From NCBI GenBank assembly GCA_905235755.1, contig CAJONA010000055.1, positions 1 through 7,211 on the forward strand: a stretch of 7,211 nucleotides of DNA. Direction: 5' to 3'. The DNA is from an uncultured Clostridia bacterium. Its GTDB lineage: Bacteria; Bacillota; Clostridia; Oscillospirales; CAG-272. The notes under the pieces were generated by a model. It did not search any database. It was not told the origin of the DNA and worked only from the letters and a program-made list of their open reading frames with translations. Positions 1-6,096 of this stretch are shown here, one piece after another; position 1 is the stretch's first letter; the number at the start of each line of letters is the position of its first letter. The position numbers and the translations under genes were made by a program.

Positions 1-6
1 CGGCGG

Positions 7-29
7 TTAATTTTGCCGTGCAAAATTAA
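7..29. repeat. Perfect 10-bp inverted repeat
   Basis: Arms TTAATTTTGC (7-16) and GCAAAATTAA (20-29) pair perfectly around the 3-base loop CGT. No T-run follows on the + strand, so it is not a clear terminator for a gene entering from the left. Confidence 0.7.
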
Positions 30-30
30 A

Positions 31-57
31 AAGCGGAGACGCCGTGCGGCGACGCTT
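31..57 (-). repeat. GC-rich two-part hairpin, possible minus-strand terminator
   Basis: AAGCG (31-35) pairs with CGCTT (53-57), and inside it CGCCG (40-44) pairs with CGGCG (47-51). On the minus strand this stem is followed directly by CTTTTTAATTTT (through position 22), the look of an intrinsic terminator. However, no minus-strand gene is visible to its right, so the terminator reading is weak. Confidence 0.35.
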
Positions 58-107
58 TAGACGGGGAGCAAAACAACGTACACTTTTCTCTTTATCTGCA
101 GCTCGTT

Positions 108-132
108 TGCGCTCAAGCGGCACGCTTGCGCA
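108..132. repeat. Bulged 10-bp inverted repeat
   Basis: TGCG (108-111) pairs with CGCA (129-132), and CAAGCG (114-119) with CGCTTG (123-128). There is a CT bulge at 112-113 and a GCA loop. It is one of the cluster of palindromes upstream of infC. Confidence 0.5.
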
Positions 133-141
133 TTTCTTTTC

Positions 142-172
142 GTTCTTTTCTTGTTGCGTACAAGAAAAGAAC
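142..172. repeat. Perfect 13-bp inverted repeat, T-rich/A-rich arms
   Basis: Arms GTTCTTTTCTTGT (142-154) and ACAAGAAAAGAAC (160-172) are perfectly complementary around loop TGCGT. The design closely resembles the repeat at 256-278 (CTTTTCTT core, loop containing GCGT, AAGAAAAG core), suggesting the same kind of element occurs twice within 140 bases. Confidence 0.7.
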
Positions 173-210
173 ATCTCCCTTCGCGCCAAGGCGCGGAAAA
201 GAACGCCGTG

Positions 211-227
211 CGCGCCGATGCGGCGCG
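211..227. repeat. Perfect 7-bp GC-only inverted repeat
   Basis: CGCGCCG (211-217) and CGGCGCG (221-227) flank ATG. A smaller relative, CGCGCC (182-187) and GGCGCG (190-195) around AA, lies 24 bases to the left. Confidence 0.5.
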
Positions 228-255
228 ATAAAGAACGCGGCGCGGAAAAGTCCGC

Positions 256-278
256 CTTTTCTTTCGCGTAAAGAAAAG
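256..278. repeat. Perfect 9-bp inverted repeat related to 142-172
   Basis: Arms CTTTTCTTT (256-264) and AAAGAAAAG (270-278) flank loop CGCGT. It ends just before the A/T tract of the infC promoter. Confidence 0.65.
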
Positions 279-282
279 CGCG

Positions 283-330
283 AAAAAATTTTTAAAATCT
301 CTTGACAAACGCCGCGTGCGGTGATATAAT
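283..330 (+). promoter_or_regulatory. Strong sigma-A-type promoter of infC-rpmI-rplT with UP-like tract
   Basis: The -35 box TTGACA (302-307) and -10 box TATAAT (325-330) both match consensus exactly and are 17 bases apart. The bases TGA just before the -10 give the extended -10 form TGnTATAAT. The A/T-only run at about 284-298, directly upstream of -35, resembles an UP element as found at rRNA and ribosomal-protein promoters. Transcription should start near 337. Confidence 0.93.
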
Positions 331-425
331 GTCATACACAAAGAAGAAAAGCGCTCCGCTTTCACCGTGCGACAATGCCTGTGCGGTCAATAAAAGGTGT
401 ACATTTAGGTGTATTTTGCTTTTTT

Positions 426-458
426 GCGGGGAGTTTTTCGACTTCCCGCTTTATTTTT
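426..458 (+). terminator. Intrinsic terminator inside the infC leader
   Basis: GCGGGGAGT (426-434) pairs with ACTTCCCGC (441-449), 9 bp with one G-U pair, around loop TTTTCG, followed by TTTATTTTT (450-458). It lies between the promoter and the infC ribosome binding site, so it must be conditional, that is, an attenuator. Confidence 0.85.
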
Positions 459-470
459 AGCAATGAATTT

Positions 471-476
471 GGAGGT
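471..476 (+). promoter_or_regulatory. Ribosome binding site that fixes the infC start
   Basis: GGAGGT lies 7 bases before ATC at 484. Neither ATG 409 nor ATG 463 has such a site in front: 409 lies upstream of the leader terminator, and 463 is preceded by the terminator's T-run. Confidence 0.85.
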
Positions 477-483
477 GCCTGTC

Positions 484-1014
484 ATCAGCACAAAAGAACA
501 TCAGATCAACGAAGAGATCCGCGTGCCGGAAGTGAGACTCATCGGAGCGGACGGCGAGCAGATCGGGATCGTAAAGATCGACAAAGCTCAGGAAATATCT
601 ATTGAAAAGGGACTCGACCTTGTAATGATTGCGCCGCAGGCGACGCCGCCCGTATGCCGCATAATGGATTACGGCAAGTTCCGTTTCGAGCAGGACAAAC
701 GCGAAAAAGAAGCGAAGAAGAAACAGCAGACGATAGAAATAAAAGAGATCCAGCTCACGTGCAACATCGGAGAACACGATTTTCAGACAAAACTTTCTCA
801 CGCTCACCGCTTTCTTAAAGACGGCAACAAGGTCCGCGTCGTGCTCAAATTCAAAGGCCGCCGCGAAATGCTGCACACAGAACTCGGTCAGCAGGTAGTA
901 GACCGCTTTGAGGACGCGTGCCGCGAGGTCGGCACGGCCGACAAAAAATCGGTCCTCGACGGACGCACGATCACGCTGTTCCTGTCGCCGATAAGCAATA
1001 ATTCGAAAAAATAA
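484..1014 (+). CDS. infC: Translation initiation factor IF-3 (ATC start)
   Basis: IF3 binds the 30S subunit, keeps it apart from 50S and proofreads the start codon-initiator tRNA match. The 176-residue product has the usual family length. The N-domain covers about residues 8-75 and contains the IF3 signature RIMDYGKFRFEQDK (59-72). A Lys/Glu-rich helical linker follows (about 72-82), then the C-domain (about 84-170) with IQLTCNIGEHDF and the KFKGRRE motif. I place the start at ATC because GGAGGT sits 7 bases upstream and the protein then begins like other IF3s just before INEEIR. An unusual start codon (AUU in E. coli and Bacillus) is a family hallmark that lets IF3 repress its own translation. 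An extended start at ATG 463 or 409 is the alternative, but it would add residues from the terminator region. First gene of the operon; rpmI follows after 23 bases. Confidence 0.95.
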   Translation: MSTKEHQINEEIRVPEVRLIGADGEQIGIVKIDKAQEISIEKGLDLVMIAPQATPPVCRIMDYGKFRFEQDKREKEAKKKQQTIEIKEIQLTCNIGEHDFQTKLSHAHRFLKDGNKVRVVLKFKGRREMLHTELGQQVVDRFEDACREVGTADKKSVLDGRTITLFLSPISNNSKK

Positions 1015-1037
1015 TCATATTGAAAGGACATATAAAA

Positions 1038-1232
1038 ATGGGAAAAATTAAGACACATAGCGCTACAGCTAAAAGATTTTCTGTAACAAAAAGCGGAAAA
1101 GTAAAACTCAACAGCTCGTTCCGCCGCCACAAGCTCGGAAAGAAGACCGCAAAACGTAAACGCCAGCTCAGACGCAACGTATATCTCAGCGAGTCTTTCG
1201 CGCCCACGGTGAAGGCGCTCATTCAGAAGTGA
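1038..1232 (+). CDS. rpmI: 50S ribosomal protein bL35
   Basis: Small, highly basic 64-residue protein of the large subunit. It begins MGKIKTHSATAKRF, the standard bL35 opening, and continues with the SGKVKLNSSFRRH and KTAKRKRQLRR segments expected to contact 23S rRNA. The length is typical of the family (about 64-66 residues). The start at ATG 1038 is chosen over the in-frame TTG at 1020 because AAAGGA (1023-1028) is 9 bases upstream of ATG and the extra six residues are absent from known bL35. It lies between infC and rplT in the conserved three-gene operon and is transcribed from the promoter at 302-330. In Bacillus this gene is under the same L20 control as infC. Confidence 0.97.
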   Translation: MGKIKTHSATAKRFSVTKSGKVKLNSSFRRHKLGKKTAKRKRQLRRNVYLSESFAPTVKALIQK

Positions 1233-1266
1233 GTTTGAAAACGTATATTGTCAGGAGGATATAAAG

Positions 1267-1620
1267 ATGGCAAGAGTAAAAGGCGCTATGATGACGCGCA
1301 AGACAAGAAAGAAAGTTCTTAAAGCCGCCAAAGGTTATTGGGGTTCCAAATCAAAGCATTTCAAGATGGCAAAAGAAGCCGTTATGAAAAGCGGCAACTA
1401 TGCGTTTACCGGACGCAAGCTGAAAAAGAGAGATTTCCGTTCTCTTTGGATCACGAGAATATCCGCTCAGGCAAAGGTCAACGGCATAAATTATTCGCAA
1501 TTTATGTACGGACTTAAAAAAGCCGGCGTAGACCTCAACCGCAAGATGCTCGCGGAGCTCGCCGTAAACGACAAAGACTCGTTCGCGGCACTCGTTGAAA
1601 CGGCGAAAGCGGCGCTTTAA
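1267..1620 (+). CDS. rplT: 50S ribosomal protein bL20
   Basis: 117-residue basic protein needed early in 50S assembly, and in Firmicutes and Proteobacteria also the repressor of its own operon. The N-terminal extension is a long Arg/Lys-rich helix (MARVKGAMMTRKTRKKVLK, then AKGYWGSKSKHFKMAKEAV) that threads into 23S rRNA. The globular C-terminal part starts near residue 58 (RSLWITRISAQAKVNGINYS) and is the region known to bind the leader mRNA in characterised systems. Length and both signature segments are normal. The start is supported by AGGAGG (1253-1258) 8 bases upstream. It is the last gene of the operon and is followed within 10 bases by a strong terminator. Confidence 0.97.
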   Translation: MARVKGAMMTRKTRKKVLKAAKGYWGSKSKHFKMAKEAVMKSGNYAFTGRKLKKRDFRSLWITRISAQAKVNGINYSQFMYGLKKAGVDLNRKMLAELAVNDKDSFAALVETAKAAL

Positions 1621-1629
1621 TAACGATAT

Positions 1630-1672
1630 AAAACCAAAGCACGCGTGCGCGTGCTTTGGTTTTTGGCTTTTT
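1630..1672 (+). terminator. Intrinsic terminator of the infC-rpmI-rplT operon
   Basis: Perfect 16-bp arms (1630-1645 and 1648-1663; core CCAAAGCACGCG / CGCGTGCTTTGG) with a minimal TG loop; the innermost pairs probably open in practice. They are followed by T-rich sequence to about 1673 (TTTTT then GGC then TTTTTT). The A-run at the left base makes it potentially bidirectional. The downstream methyltransferase gene starts only about 10 bases past it. Confidence 0.92.
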
Positions 1673-1682
1673 TGAGGATAAT

Positions 1683-2477
1683 ATGTCGATAAAGATAACA
1701 GAGAGGATAACGAGCCGCAAAAATCCGACCGTGATCGAGGCGTCGAAGCTCGCCGCACGAAAATACAGGGAAGAAGCGGGAGCTTTTGCGGTAGAGGGAA
1801 TAAAATTGTTCGACGAGGCGGTGTCCGCCAAAGCCGAAATAAAAAGCGTATTCGTGACGGAGACGGCGCTTGAAAAATACGGCGCGAGCATCGAACGAGC
1901 ACACTGCGACAGGGTGTTTTTGCTCACGGACGACGTTTTTTCAAAGCTGACGAGCGAGAGCGCGCCGCAGGGGATATTTGCGACGGTGGGGTTTTACACC
2001 GTCGCCGAGACGCCGCGCGCGTGGACGCCGTTTGTGCTTGTGCTCGACGGTGTGGCGGATCCGGGCAATCTCGGCACGATAATAAGATGCGCAGACGCGC
2101 TCGGCGCGGGGTGCGTATATATCGGATCAAACGGGGTGGATCTGTATAATCCGAAGACGGTGCGCGCCTGCATGGGATCGCTTTTCCGCGTCAGGACGGA
2201 ACGCTGCGACGCTGTGAAAAAAGTGCGCGAGCTTCGTCAAAACGGTTTTTCCGTATACGCGGCGACGCTCGATGAAAACGCGCGCGATATCCGAGACATC
2301 GACGCCGGCGGCAAGGTCGGCTTTGTCATCGGCAACGAGGGGCAGGGAGTTTCGCCCGAAGCTGCAAAAGCGTGCGACGGATCGGTAATAATACCGATGA
2401 CTGACGGCGTGCAGTCGCTCAACGCCGCGGTGGCGGCGTCGATAATCATGTGGGAAGCGGCAAAATCAAGACTGTAA
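1683..2477 (+). CDS. TrmH/SpoU-family RNA 2'-O-ribose methyltransferase
   Basis: Predicted to transfer a methyl group from S-adenosylmethionine to a ribose 2'-OH in rRNA or tRNA; the exact target cannot be read from sequence. The 264-residue protein has an N-terminal L30e-like substrate-binding domain (about 1-100, with SRKNPTVIEASKL and FAVEGIKLFDEAV) and a C-terminal knotted SPOUT domain. All three family motifs are present: motif 1 with N129 and R135 (NLGTIIR), motif 2 GFVIGNEGQGVS (213-224, E219), and motif 3 IPM...SLNAAVA (237-251). The domain layout resembles the Firmicutes YsgA/RlmB-like group found near rplT. The ATG is chosen because GAGG (1674-1677) lies 5 bases before it; the in-frame TTG at 1656 falls inside the terminator stem. 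I see no promoter of its own, so expression may depend on readthrough. dprA follows after 12 bases. Confidence 0.93.
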   Translation: MSIKITERITSRKNPTVIEASKLAARKYREEAGAFAVEGIKLFDEAVSAKAEIKSVFVTETALEKYGASIERAHCDRVFLLTDDVFSKLTSESAPQGIFATVGFYTVAETPRAWTPFVLVLDGVADPGNLGTIIRCADALGAGCVYIGSNGVDLYNPKTVRACMGSLFRVRTERCDAVKKVRELRQNGFSVYAATLDENARDIRDIDAGGKVGFVIGNEGQGVSPEAAKACDGSVIIPMTDGVQSLNAAVAASIIMWEAAKSRL

Positions 2478-2489
2478 GGAGAAATAAAG

Positions 2490-3767
2490 ATGGATACGGT
2501 GTATTGGATATGGCTCGCGCTTGCGTGCGGAGCGGGAAGCGAAAGCGGTTCGCTCCTGCTCGATCAATACGCAACTCCGCAAAAAATATATGAACTTACT
2601 TCCGACGAGATATCGGATATCGAAGGGATAGATGAAGATCTGAAACGCGCGCTCTGCGACAAGGATCTTTCGTATTCCGAGCGCATATATAAATACTGCC
2701 AGCGAGTTAACGTGGGCATAATGACGCTCGACAGTCCGATATATCCCGAAAGGCTGAAACGCATACACGCAAAGCCGCTCGTGCTTTATTATAAAGGTAG
2801 GATACCGGACATCGACGACAACGTGCTTGTCGCGTGCGTCGGCACGAGAAATTGCACCGAGCACGGCTTTAAGACGGCGTACAAGCTCGGCGCGGAACTC
2901 GCGGAGGCGGGAGCCGTCGTCGTTTCCGGCATGGCGCTCGGTATCGACGGCGCGTGCGCCAGAGGCGCTATCGCCGCGGGCGGAATGACAATAGCGGTGC
3001 TCGGCTGCGGCATCGACGTGATATATCCGCCGCGTCACGCGGAGCTTTACCGAAATATAACGGAGCACGGCGCCGTGATCACGGAATTCGTGCCGGGGAC
3101 AAGCCCCGAAGGCGCGAATTTCCCGATACGAAACAGGATAATCTCAGGTCTGTCACTCGGGACGTGCGTCGTCGAAGCGGATATGAAGAGCGGTGCGCTC
3201 ATAACGGCGAGACACGCCGAAAAGCAGGGCAGAGACGTGTTCGCATTCCCGGGCAGAGCCGGCGACAAAGAAAGCGGAGGCACGAACGCGCTTATTCACG
3301 CCGGCGCCGTAATGGTGCGCGGCGCACGGGACATACTTGAAGAATACGAGCTTATGTATCCGCACAGAATATTCACCGAGCATATTTCAAAAAACAAGTA
3401 TTTTGCGCCGACGGGCGAGCTTCGCGTGACTTATGTCGACAATATCGAAAAGGAAAAGCCCGCGCGCCAAAAAAAGGAAAAAATCAAAGAGGAAAAACCG
3501 AAACGCCGCGCCGAAAAAGTCAAAGAAGCGTCCGCAAACGCTCAGCCGCAGACGGCAAAAGAGCACGACACGTCGTCGTTTTCCGAAATGGAACTTGCCG
3601 TTTATGAGTCGATGAAGAAATTTTCTTCACTCGACGAAATACGCGCCGAAGCGTCGCGCAAAATGGACAGAGAGCTCGGCGCGGGTGAGGTCTTGGCGAC
3701 CGTAACGACGCTTGAGATACTCGGCGTATGCCATGCGCTGCCGGGTGGAAATTATTCTTTGTCGTGA
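2490..3767 (+). CDS. dprA: DNA-processing protein DprA (Smf)
   Basis: DprA binds incoming single-stranded DNA in the cytoplasm and loads RecA during natural transformation; it is also widespread in bacteria not known to be competent. The 425 residues show an N-terminal SAM/HhH-like segment (about 5-65), the YPERLKRI...PLVLYYKG entry (85-103), and the Rossmann-like core with VGTR (117-120), SGMALGIDGACARGA (146-160), LGCGIDVIYP (171-180), FPIRNRIISGLS (211-222), KSGALITARHA (233-243) and FAFPG (251-255). A C-terminal winged helix covers about 365-424. Between core and winged helix lies an unusually charged linker (about 319-350, rich in Lys, Glu and Arg), so the protein is longer than the roughly 300-380 residues typical of DprA. 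AAGGAG (2476-2481) overlaps the preceding stop codon and is 8 bases from ATG, indicating coupling to the methyltransferase gene. The dprA-topA order is classic for Firmicutes. Confidence 0.96.
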   Translation: MDTVYWIWLALACGAGSESGSLLLDQYATPQKIYELTSDEISDIEGIDEDLKRALCDKDLSYSERIYKYCQRVNVGIMTLDSPIYPERLKRIHAKPLVLYYKGRIPDIDDNVLVACVGTRNCTEHGFKTAYKLGAELAEAGAVVVSGMALGIDGACARGAIAAGGMTIAVLGCGIDVIYPPRHAELYRNITEHGAVITEFVPGTSPEGANFPIRNRIISGLSLGTCVVEADMKSGALITARHAEKQGRDVFAFPGRAGDKESGGTNALIHAGAVMVRGARDILEEYELMYPHRIFTEHISKNKYFAPTGELRVTYVDNIEKEKPARQKKEKIKEEKPKRRAEKVKEASANAQPQTAKEHDTSSFSEMELAVYESMKKFSSLDEIRAEASRKMDRELGAGEVLATVTTLEILGVCHALPGGNYSLS

Positions 3768-3775
3768 AAAAAGTG

Positions 3776-3804
3776 TTGACAAGGCGATAATCTTATCATA
3801 TAAT
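3776..3804 (+). promoter_or_regulatory. Perfect-consensus promoter of topA
   Basis: TTGACA (3776-3781) and TATAAT (3799-3804) are separated by 17 bases. The -35 box begins 9 bases after the dprA stop codon. Transcription should start near 3811, giving a leader of about 40 nt with AAAGGA (3837-3842) 8 bases before the topA ATG. A small inverted repeat, GATAA-TC-TTATC (3786-3797), fills most of the spacer. Confidence 0.92.
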
Positions 3805-3850
3805 TGAAAAACGCACATAAGAAACTGAAAATAGCAAAAGGAAAAGATCA

Positions 3851-6091
3851 ATGAGCAAACTGATAATAATCGAGTCCCCTTCAAAAGCGCCCGCCATAAT
3901 GTCGTACCTCGGCAAAGATTACAAGGTGCTGGCGTCGAAGGGACATGTGAGAGATCTGCCGAAAAGCAGTCTCGGCGTCGACATCGAGGACGGCTTCAAG
4001 CCGAAATATGTAACGATCCAGGGAAAGACCGACGTAATAAATCAACTTAAAAAAGAGGCGAAGACAGCCGACGCCGTTTATTTTGCGACCGACCCCGACA
4101 GAGAGGGCGAGGCGATATCGTGGCACATTGCGACAGTTCTCGGAATGGACCCGGCAAAGTGCCTTCGCATCAGCTTCAACGAGATAACGAAATCGACAAT
4201 TCAATCCGAGATAAACAATCCGCGCCCGATAGATATGAACCTTGTCGACGCGCAGCAGGCGCGCCGCGTGCTCGACCGCATCGTCGGCTATCAGCTCAGC
4301 CCGTATCTGTGGAAAACGATAAAAAGCGGACTTTCGGCGGGGCGCGTGCAATCCGTGGCGACGAGACTCATCGTCGAACGCGACGCCGAGATCGACGCGT
4401 TTGTGCCGAAAGAGTATTACACTATTGACGCCGTGCTCAAAAACGCGCGCCGTTTAAAGATAAATACGAAATTCTACGGCGACGCGAGCGGAAAGATCGA
4501 GCTTAACTCAAAGGATGAGGCGGATAAGATAATCGCCGCTTGCGGCGGAAAAGACTTTATCGCAAAATCCGTCAAGATGGCGAAGAAATCAAAAAGCCCG
4601 CTCCCGCCGTTCGAAACGGCGACGCTCCAGCAAGACGCGTCGCACAGACTCGGATTTAATTCGAAGAAGATAATGCGCGTGGCGCAAGAGCTTTACGAGG
4701 GCGTCGACATCGGGCAGGACCTTGGCGGCGCGCACGGTCTTATCACTTATATGCGTACGGATTCGCTCCGTATATCGGAGGAGGCGAGCGCGGCCGCTCG
4801 CACATTTATAACGGAGAACTACGGCAAGGAATATTATCCGTCAAAGCCGAGAACTTTCAAAACAAAATCCACGGCGCAGGACGCTCACGAGGCAATCCGC
4901 CCGGCGAACGTCGCGTTCACGCCCGAGATGTTAAAGAGCCGTCTGTCGAGCGATCAGTATAAGCTGTATAAGCTCATTTGGGAGCGCTTTGTCGCGTCGC
5001 AGATGAAAAATGCGGAATTCGATACCGTTTCAGCCGAATTTGAGTGCGAGGGATATGTATTCAAGTCGAGTGAGAGCAGCGTGGCTTTTAAAGGCTATAT
5101 GACCGTCTATAACGACACCGAGGAAAAGGTTGAAAAAGACGGAAAGCTGTCCTCCGTCAAAGAGGGGGACGCTCTCGCTTGCGACGAGATAGGCGCAAAG
5201 CAGAATTTCACCGAGCCGCCCGCGAGATACAACGAGGGATCGCTCGTAAAAGTGCTCAAAGAAAAGGGCATAGGCCGCCCGTCGACATACGCTCAGACGA
5301 TAACGACGATAATCGACCGCGGATACGTCACGCTTGAGAAAAAAGCATTCCATTCGACGCCGCTCGGCAAGGCGTCCGTCGATATAATGAAGAAGAATTT
5401 TCCGAAGATAGTTGATTACCGATTCACAGCCGAAGTTGAAACGTCTCTTGACAAAATTGCGGACGGTGAAAAGACGTTCGTTTCGGTGCTCGACGATTTT
5501 TACGGCGATTTTGAAAACACGCTGAGCGAGGCACAAAAGCACTTAAAAGAAAACCGCGTGAAGATACCCGATGAGGAATCCGACATAATATGTGAAAAAT
5601 GCGGGCGAAAGATGGTAATCAAGACGGGCAAGTACGGCAAGTTTGCCGCGTGCCCGGGCTATCCCGAATGTAAAAACACGAAGCCGCTCGACGTGTCTAA
5701 CAAAAAGGCCGCTCCCGAGAAGAAAGAGGCTGAAAAAACCGATCTTTTGTGCGAAAAGTGCGGCTCGCCGCTGCTAATACGCGAGTCGAGATACGGCAAA
5801 TTCTACGCGTGCTCGTCATTCCCGAAGTGCCGCTATACAAAGGCGATCCGCGAGGAGATCGGCGTGCCGTGCCCCAAATGCGGAGCTCCGATAGTCAAGG
5901 GCGTCGGCAAGAAAAAGACCGTGTTTTACAGCTGCTCTCGCTATCCCGATTGCGACTTCTCGATGTGGGATCGCCCGACAGACAAGAAATGCCCCGAGTG
6001 CGGCTCTATGCTCGCCCTGAAAGAAAGCAAAAATATCCTTGTTTGCACGAACAAGGACTGTAAATTCAAAAAAAATAACGAGGAAGGTTGA
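3851..6091 (+). CDS. topA: DNA topoisomerase I (type IA)
   Basis: Relaxes negatively supercoiled DNA by nicking one strand through a 5'-phosphotyrosine bond and passing the other strand. The 746 residues begin with the TOPRIM domain (E8 in IIIESPSK; acidic triad D81, D83, E85 in DPDREGEA). The type IA core follows, with the SAGRVQSVATRLIVERD segment (162-178), catalytic Y300 in GLITYMRTDS, the DAHEAIRP motif (344-351) and GIGRPSTYA (473-481). The C-terminus has four zinc motifs of four cysteines each: C581/584/601/607, C634/637/654/660, C674/677/695/701 and C714/717/732/737. All catalytic residues I looked for are present, so it should be active. The start is supported by AAAGGA 8 bases upstream. 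It has its own promoter after dprA and is followed at 5 bases by a LiaF-like gene whose ribosome binding site lies in its last codons. Confidence 0.98.
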   Translation: MSKLIIIESPSKAPAIMSYLGKDYKVLASKGHVRDLPKSSLGVDIEDGFKPKYVTIQGKTDVINQLKKEAKTADAVYFATDPDREGEAISWHIATVLGMDPAKCLRISFNEITKSTIQSEINNPRPIDMNLVDAQQARRVLDRIVGYQLSPYLWKTIKSGLSAGRVQSVATRLIVERDAEIDAFVPKEYYTIDAVLKNARRLKINTKFYGDASGKIELNSKDEADKIIAACGGKDFIAKSVKMAKKSKSPLPPFETATLQQDASHRLGFNSKKIMRVAQELYEGVDIGQDLGGAHGLITYMRTDSLRISEEASAAARTFITENYGKEYYPSKPRTFKTKSTAQDAHEAIRPANVAFTPEMLKSRLSSDQYKLYKLIWERFVASQMKNAEFDTVSAEFECEGYVFKSSESSVAFKGYMTVYNDTEEKVEKDGKLSSVKEGDALACDEIGAKQNFTEPPARYNEGSLVKVLKEKGIGRPSTYAQTITTIIDRGYVTLEKKAFHSTPLGKASVDIMKKNFPKIVDYRFTAEVETSLDKIADGEKTFVSVLDDFYGDFENTLSEAQKHLKENRVKIPDEESDIICEKCGRKMVIKTGKYGKFAACPGYPECKNTKPLDVSNKKAAPEKKEAEKTDLLCEKCGSPLLIRESRYGKFYACSSFPKCRYTKAIREEIGVPCPKCGAPIVKGVGKKKTVFYSCSRYPDCDFSMWDRPTDKKCPECGSMLALKESKNILVCTNKDCKFKKNNEEG
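6081..6087 (+). promoter_or_regulatory. Ribosome binding site within the end of topA
   Basis: AGGAAGG lies just before the topA TGA (6089-6091) and 9 bases ahead of the GTG at 6097. It supports the GTG start and suggests translational coupling of the two genes. Confidence 0.7.
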
Positions 6092-6096
6092 GATAA

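Larger units (their letters stand above)
1..282. other. Gene-free, palindrome-dense intergenic region
   Basis: No open frame here has a ribosome binding site or a recognisable protein. The frames on both strands give low-complexity Arg/Lys/Phe/Ser-rich translations typical of non-coding DNA. Instead the stretch contains at least six inverted repeats (7-29, 31-57, 108-132, 142-172, 211-227, 256-278) and a 12-base direct repeat GGCGCGGAAAAG at 190-201 and 239-250. Composition alternates between GC-rich blocks and T- or A-rich blocks. It may be the 3' flank of a gene outside the window, a dispersed intergenic repeat element, or both. The non-coding call is firm; the function is unknown. Confidence 0.75.
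337..483 (+). promoter_or_regulatory. infC operon leader RNA, probable L20-responsive attenuator
   Basis: About 147 nt separate the predicted transcription start from the infC start codon. Visible elements in order are a hairpin AAAGCG/CGCTTT (348-362), a wobble-containing stem ACCGTGCG/TGTGCGGT (364-387), and an intrinsic terminator (426-458), then the Shine-Dalgarno at 471. In Bacillus and relatives, ribosomal protein L20 binds the infC leader and promotes premature termination. The same operon content and layout here make the same control likely. I could not identify the L20-binding fold or a competing antiterminator by eye, so the leader call is firm but the ligand is inferred. Confidence 0.65.

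Noticed and set aside
1..282. CRISPR array or tRNA in the gene-free left end
   Set aside because: The repeats are inverted, not evenly spaced direct repeats with unique spacers, and no cloverleaf or CCA end is visible.
57..365. Minus-strand open frame of 102 codons, and overlapping frames 7-189 (-) and 44-271 (+)
   Set aside because: Low-complexity basic/aromatic translations without ribosome binding sites, overlapping inverted repeats and the infC promoter.
409..483. Extended infC start at ATG 409 or ATG 463
   Set aside because: ATG 409 precedes the leader terminator and ATG 463 has no ribosome binding site. The added residues do not look like IF3, and GGAGGT points to ATC 484.
1020..1037. 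TTG start for rpmI adding six residues
   Set aside because: It overlaps the ribosome binding site AAAGGA, and bL35 proteins begin at the MGKIKTHS position.
1595..1632. Possible promoter TTGAAA ... TATAAA for the methyltransferase gene
   Set aside because: The spacer is 26 bases, too long for sigma-A, and the start would fall into the terminator stem.
1656..1682. TTG start for the methyltransferase
   Set aside because: It lies inside the terminator stem; ATG 1683 has GAGG at the right spacing.
3433..3615. Plus-strand Lys/Arg-rich frame of 60 codons inside dprA
   Set aside because: It is a shifted reading of the charged-linker region of dprA and has no ribosome binding site.
3881..4351. Minus-strand frame of 156 codons, and another at 5030-5542 (170 codons)
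   Set aside because: Both are antisense shadows of topA, whose coding frame carries all catalytic and zinc motifs.
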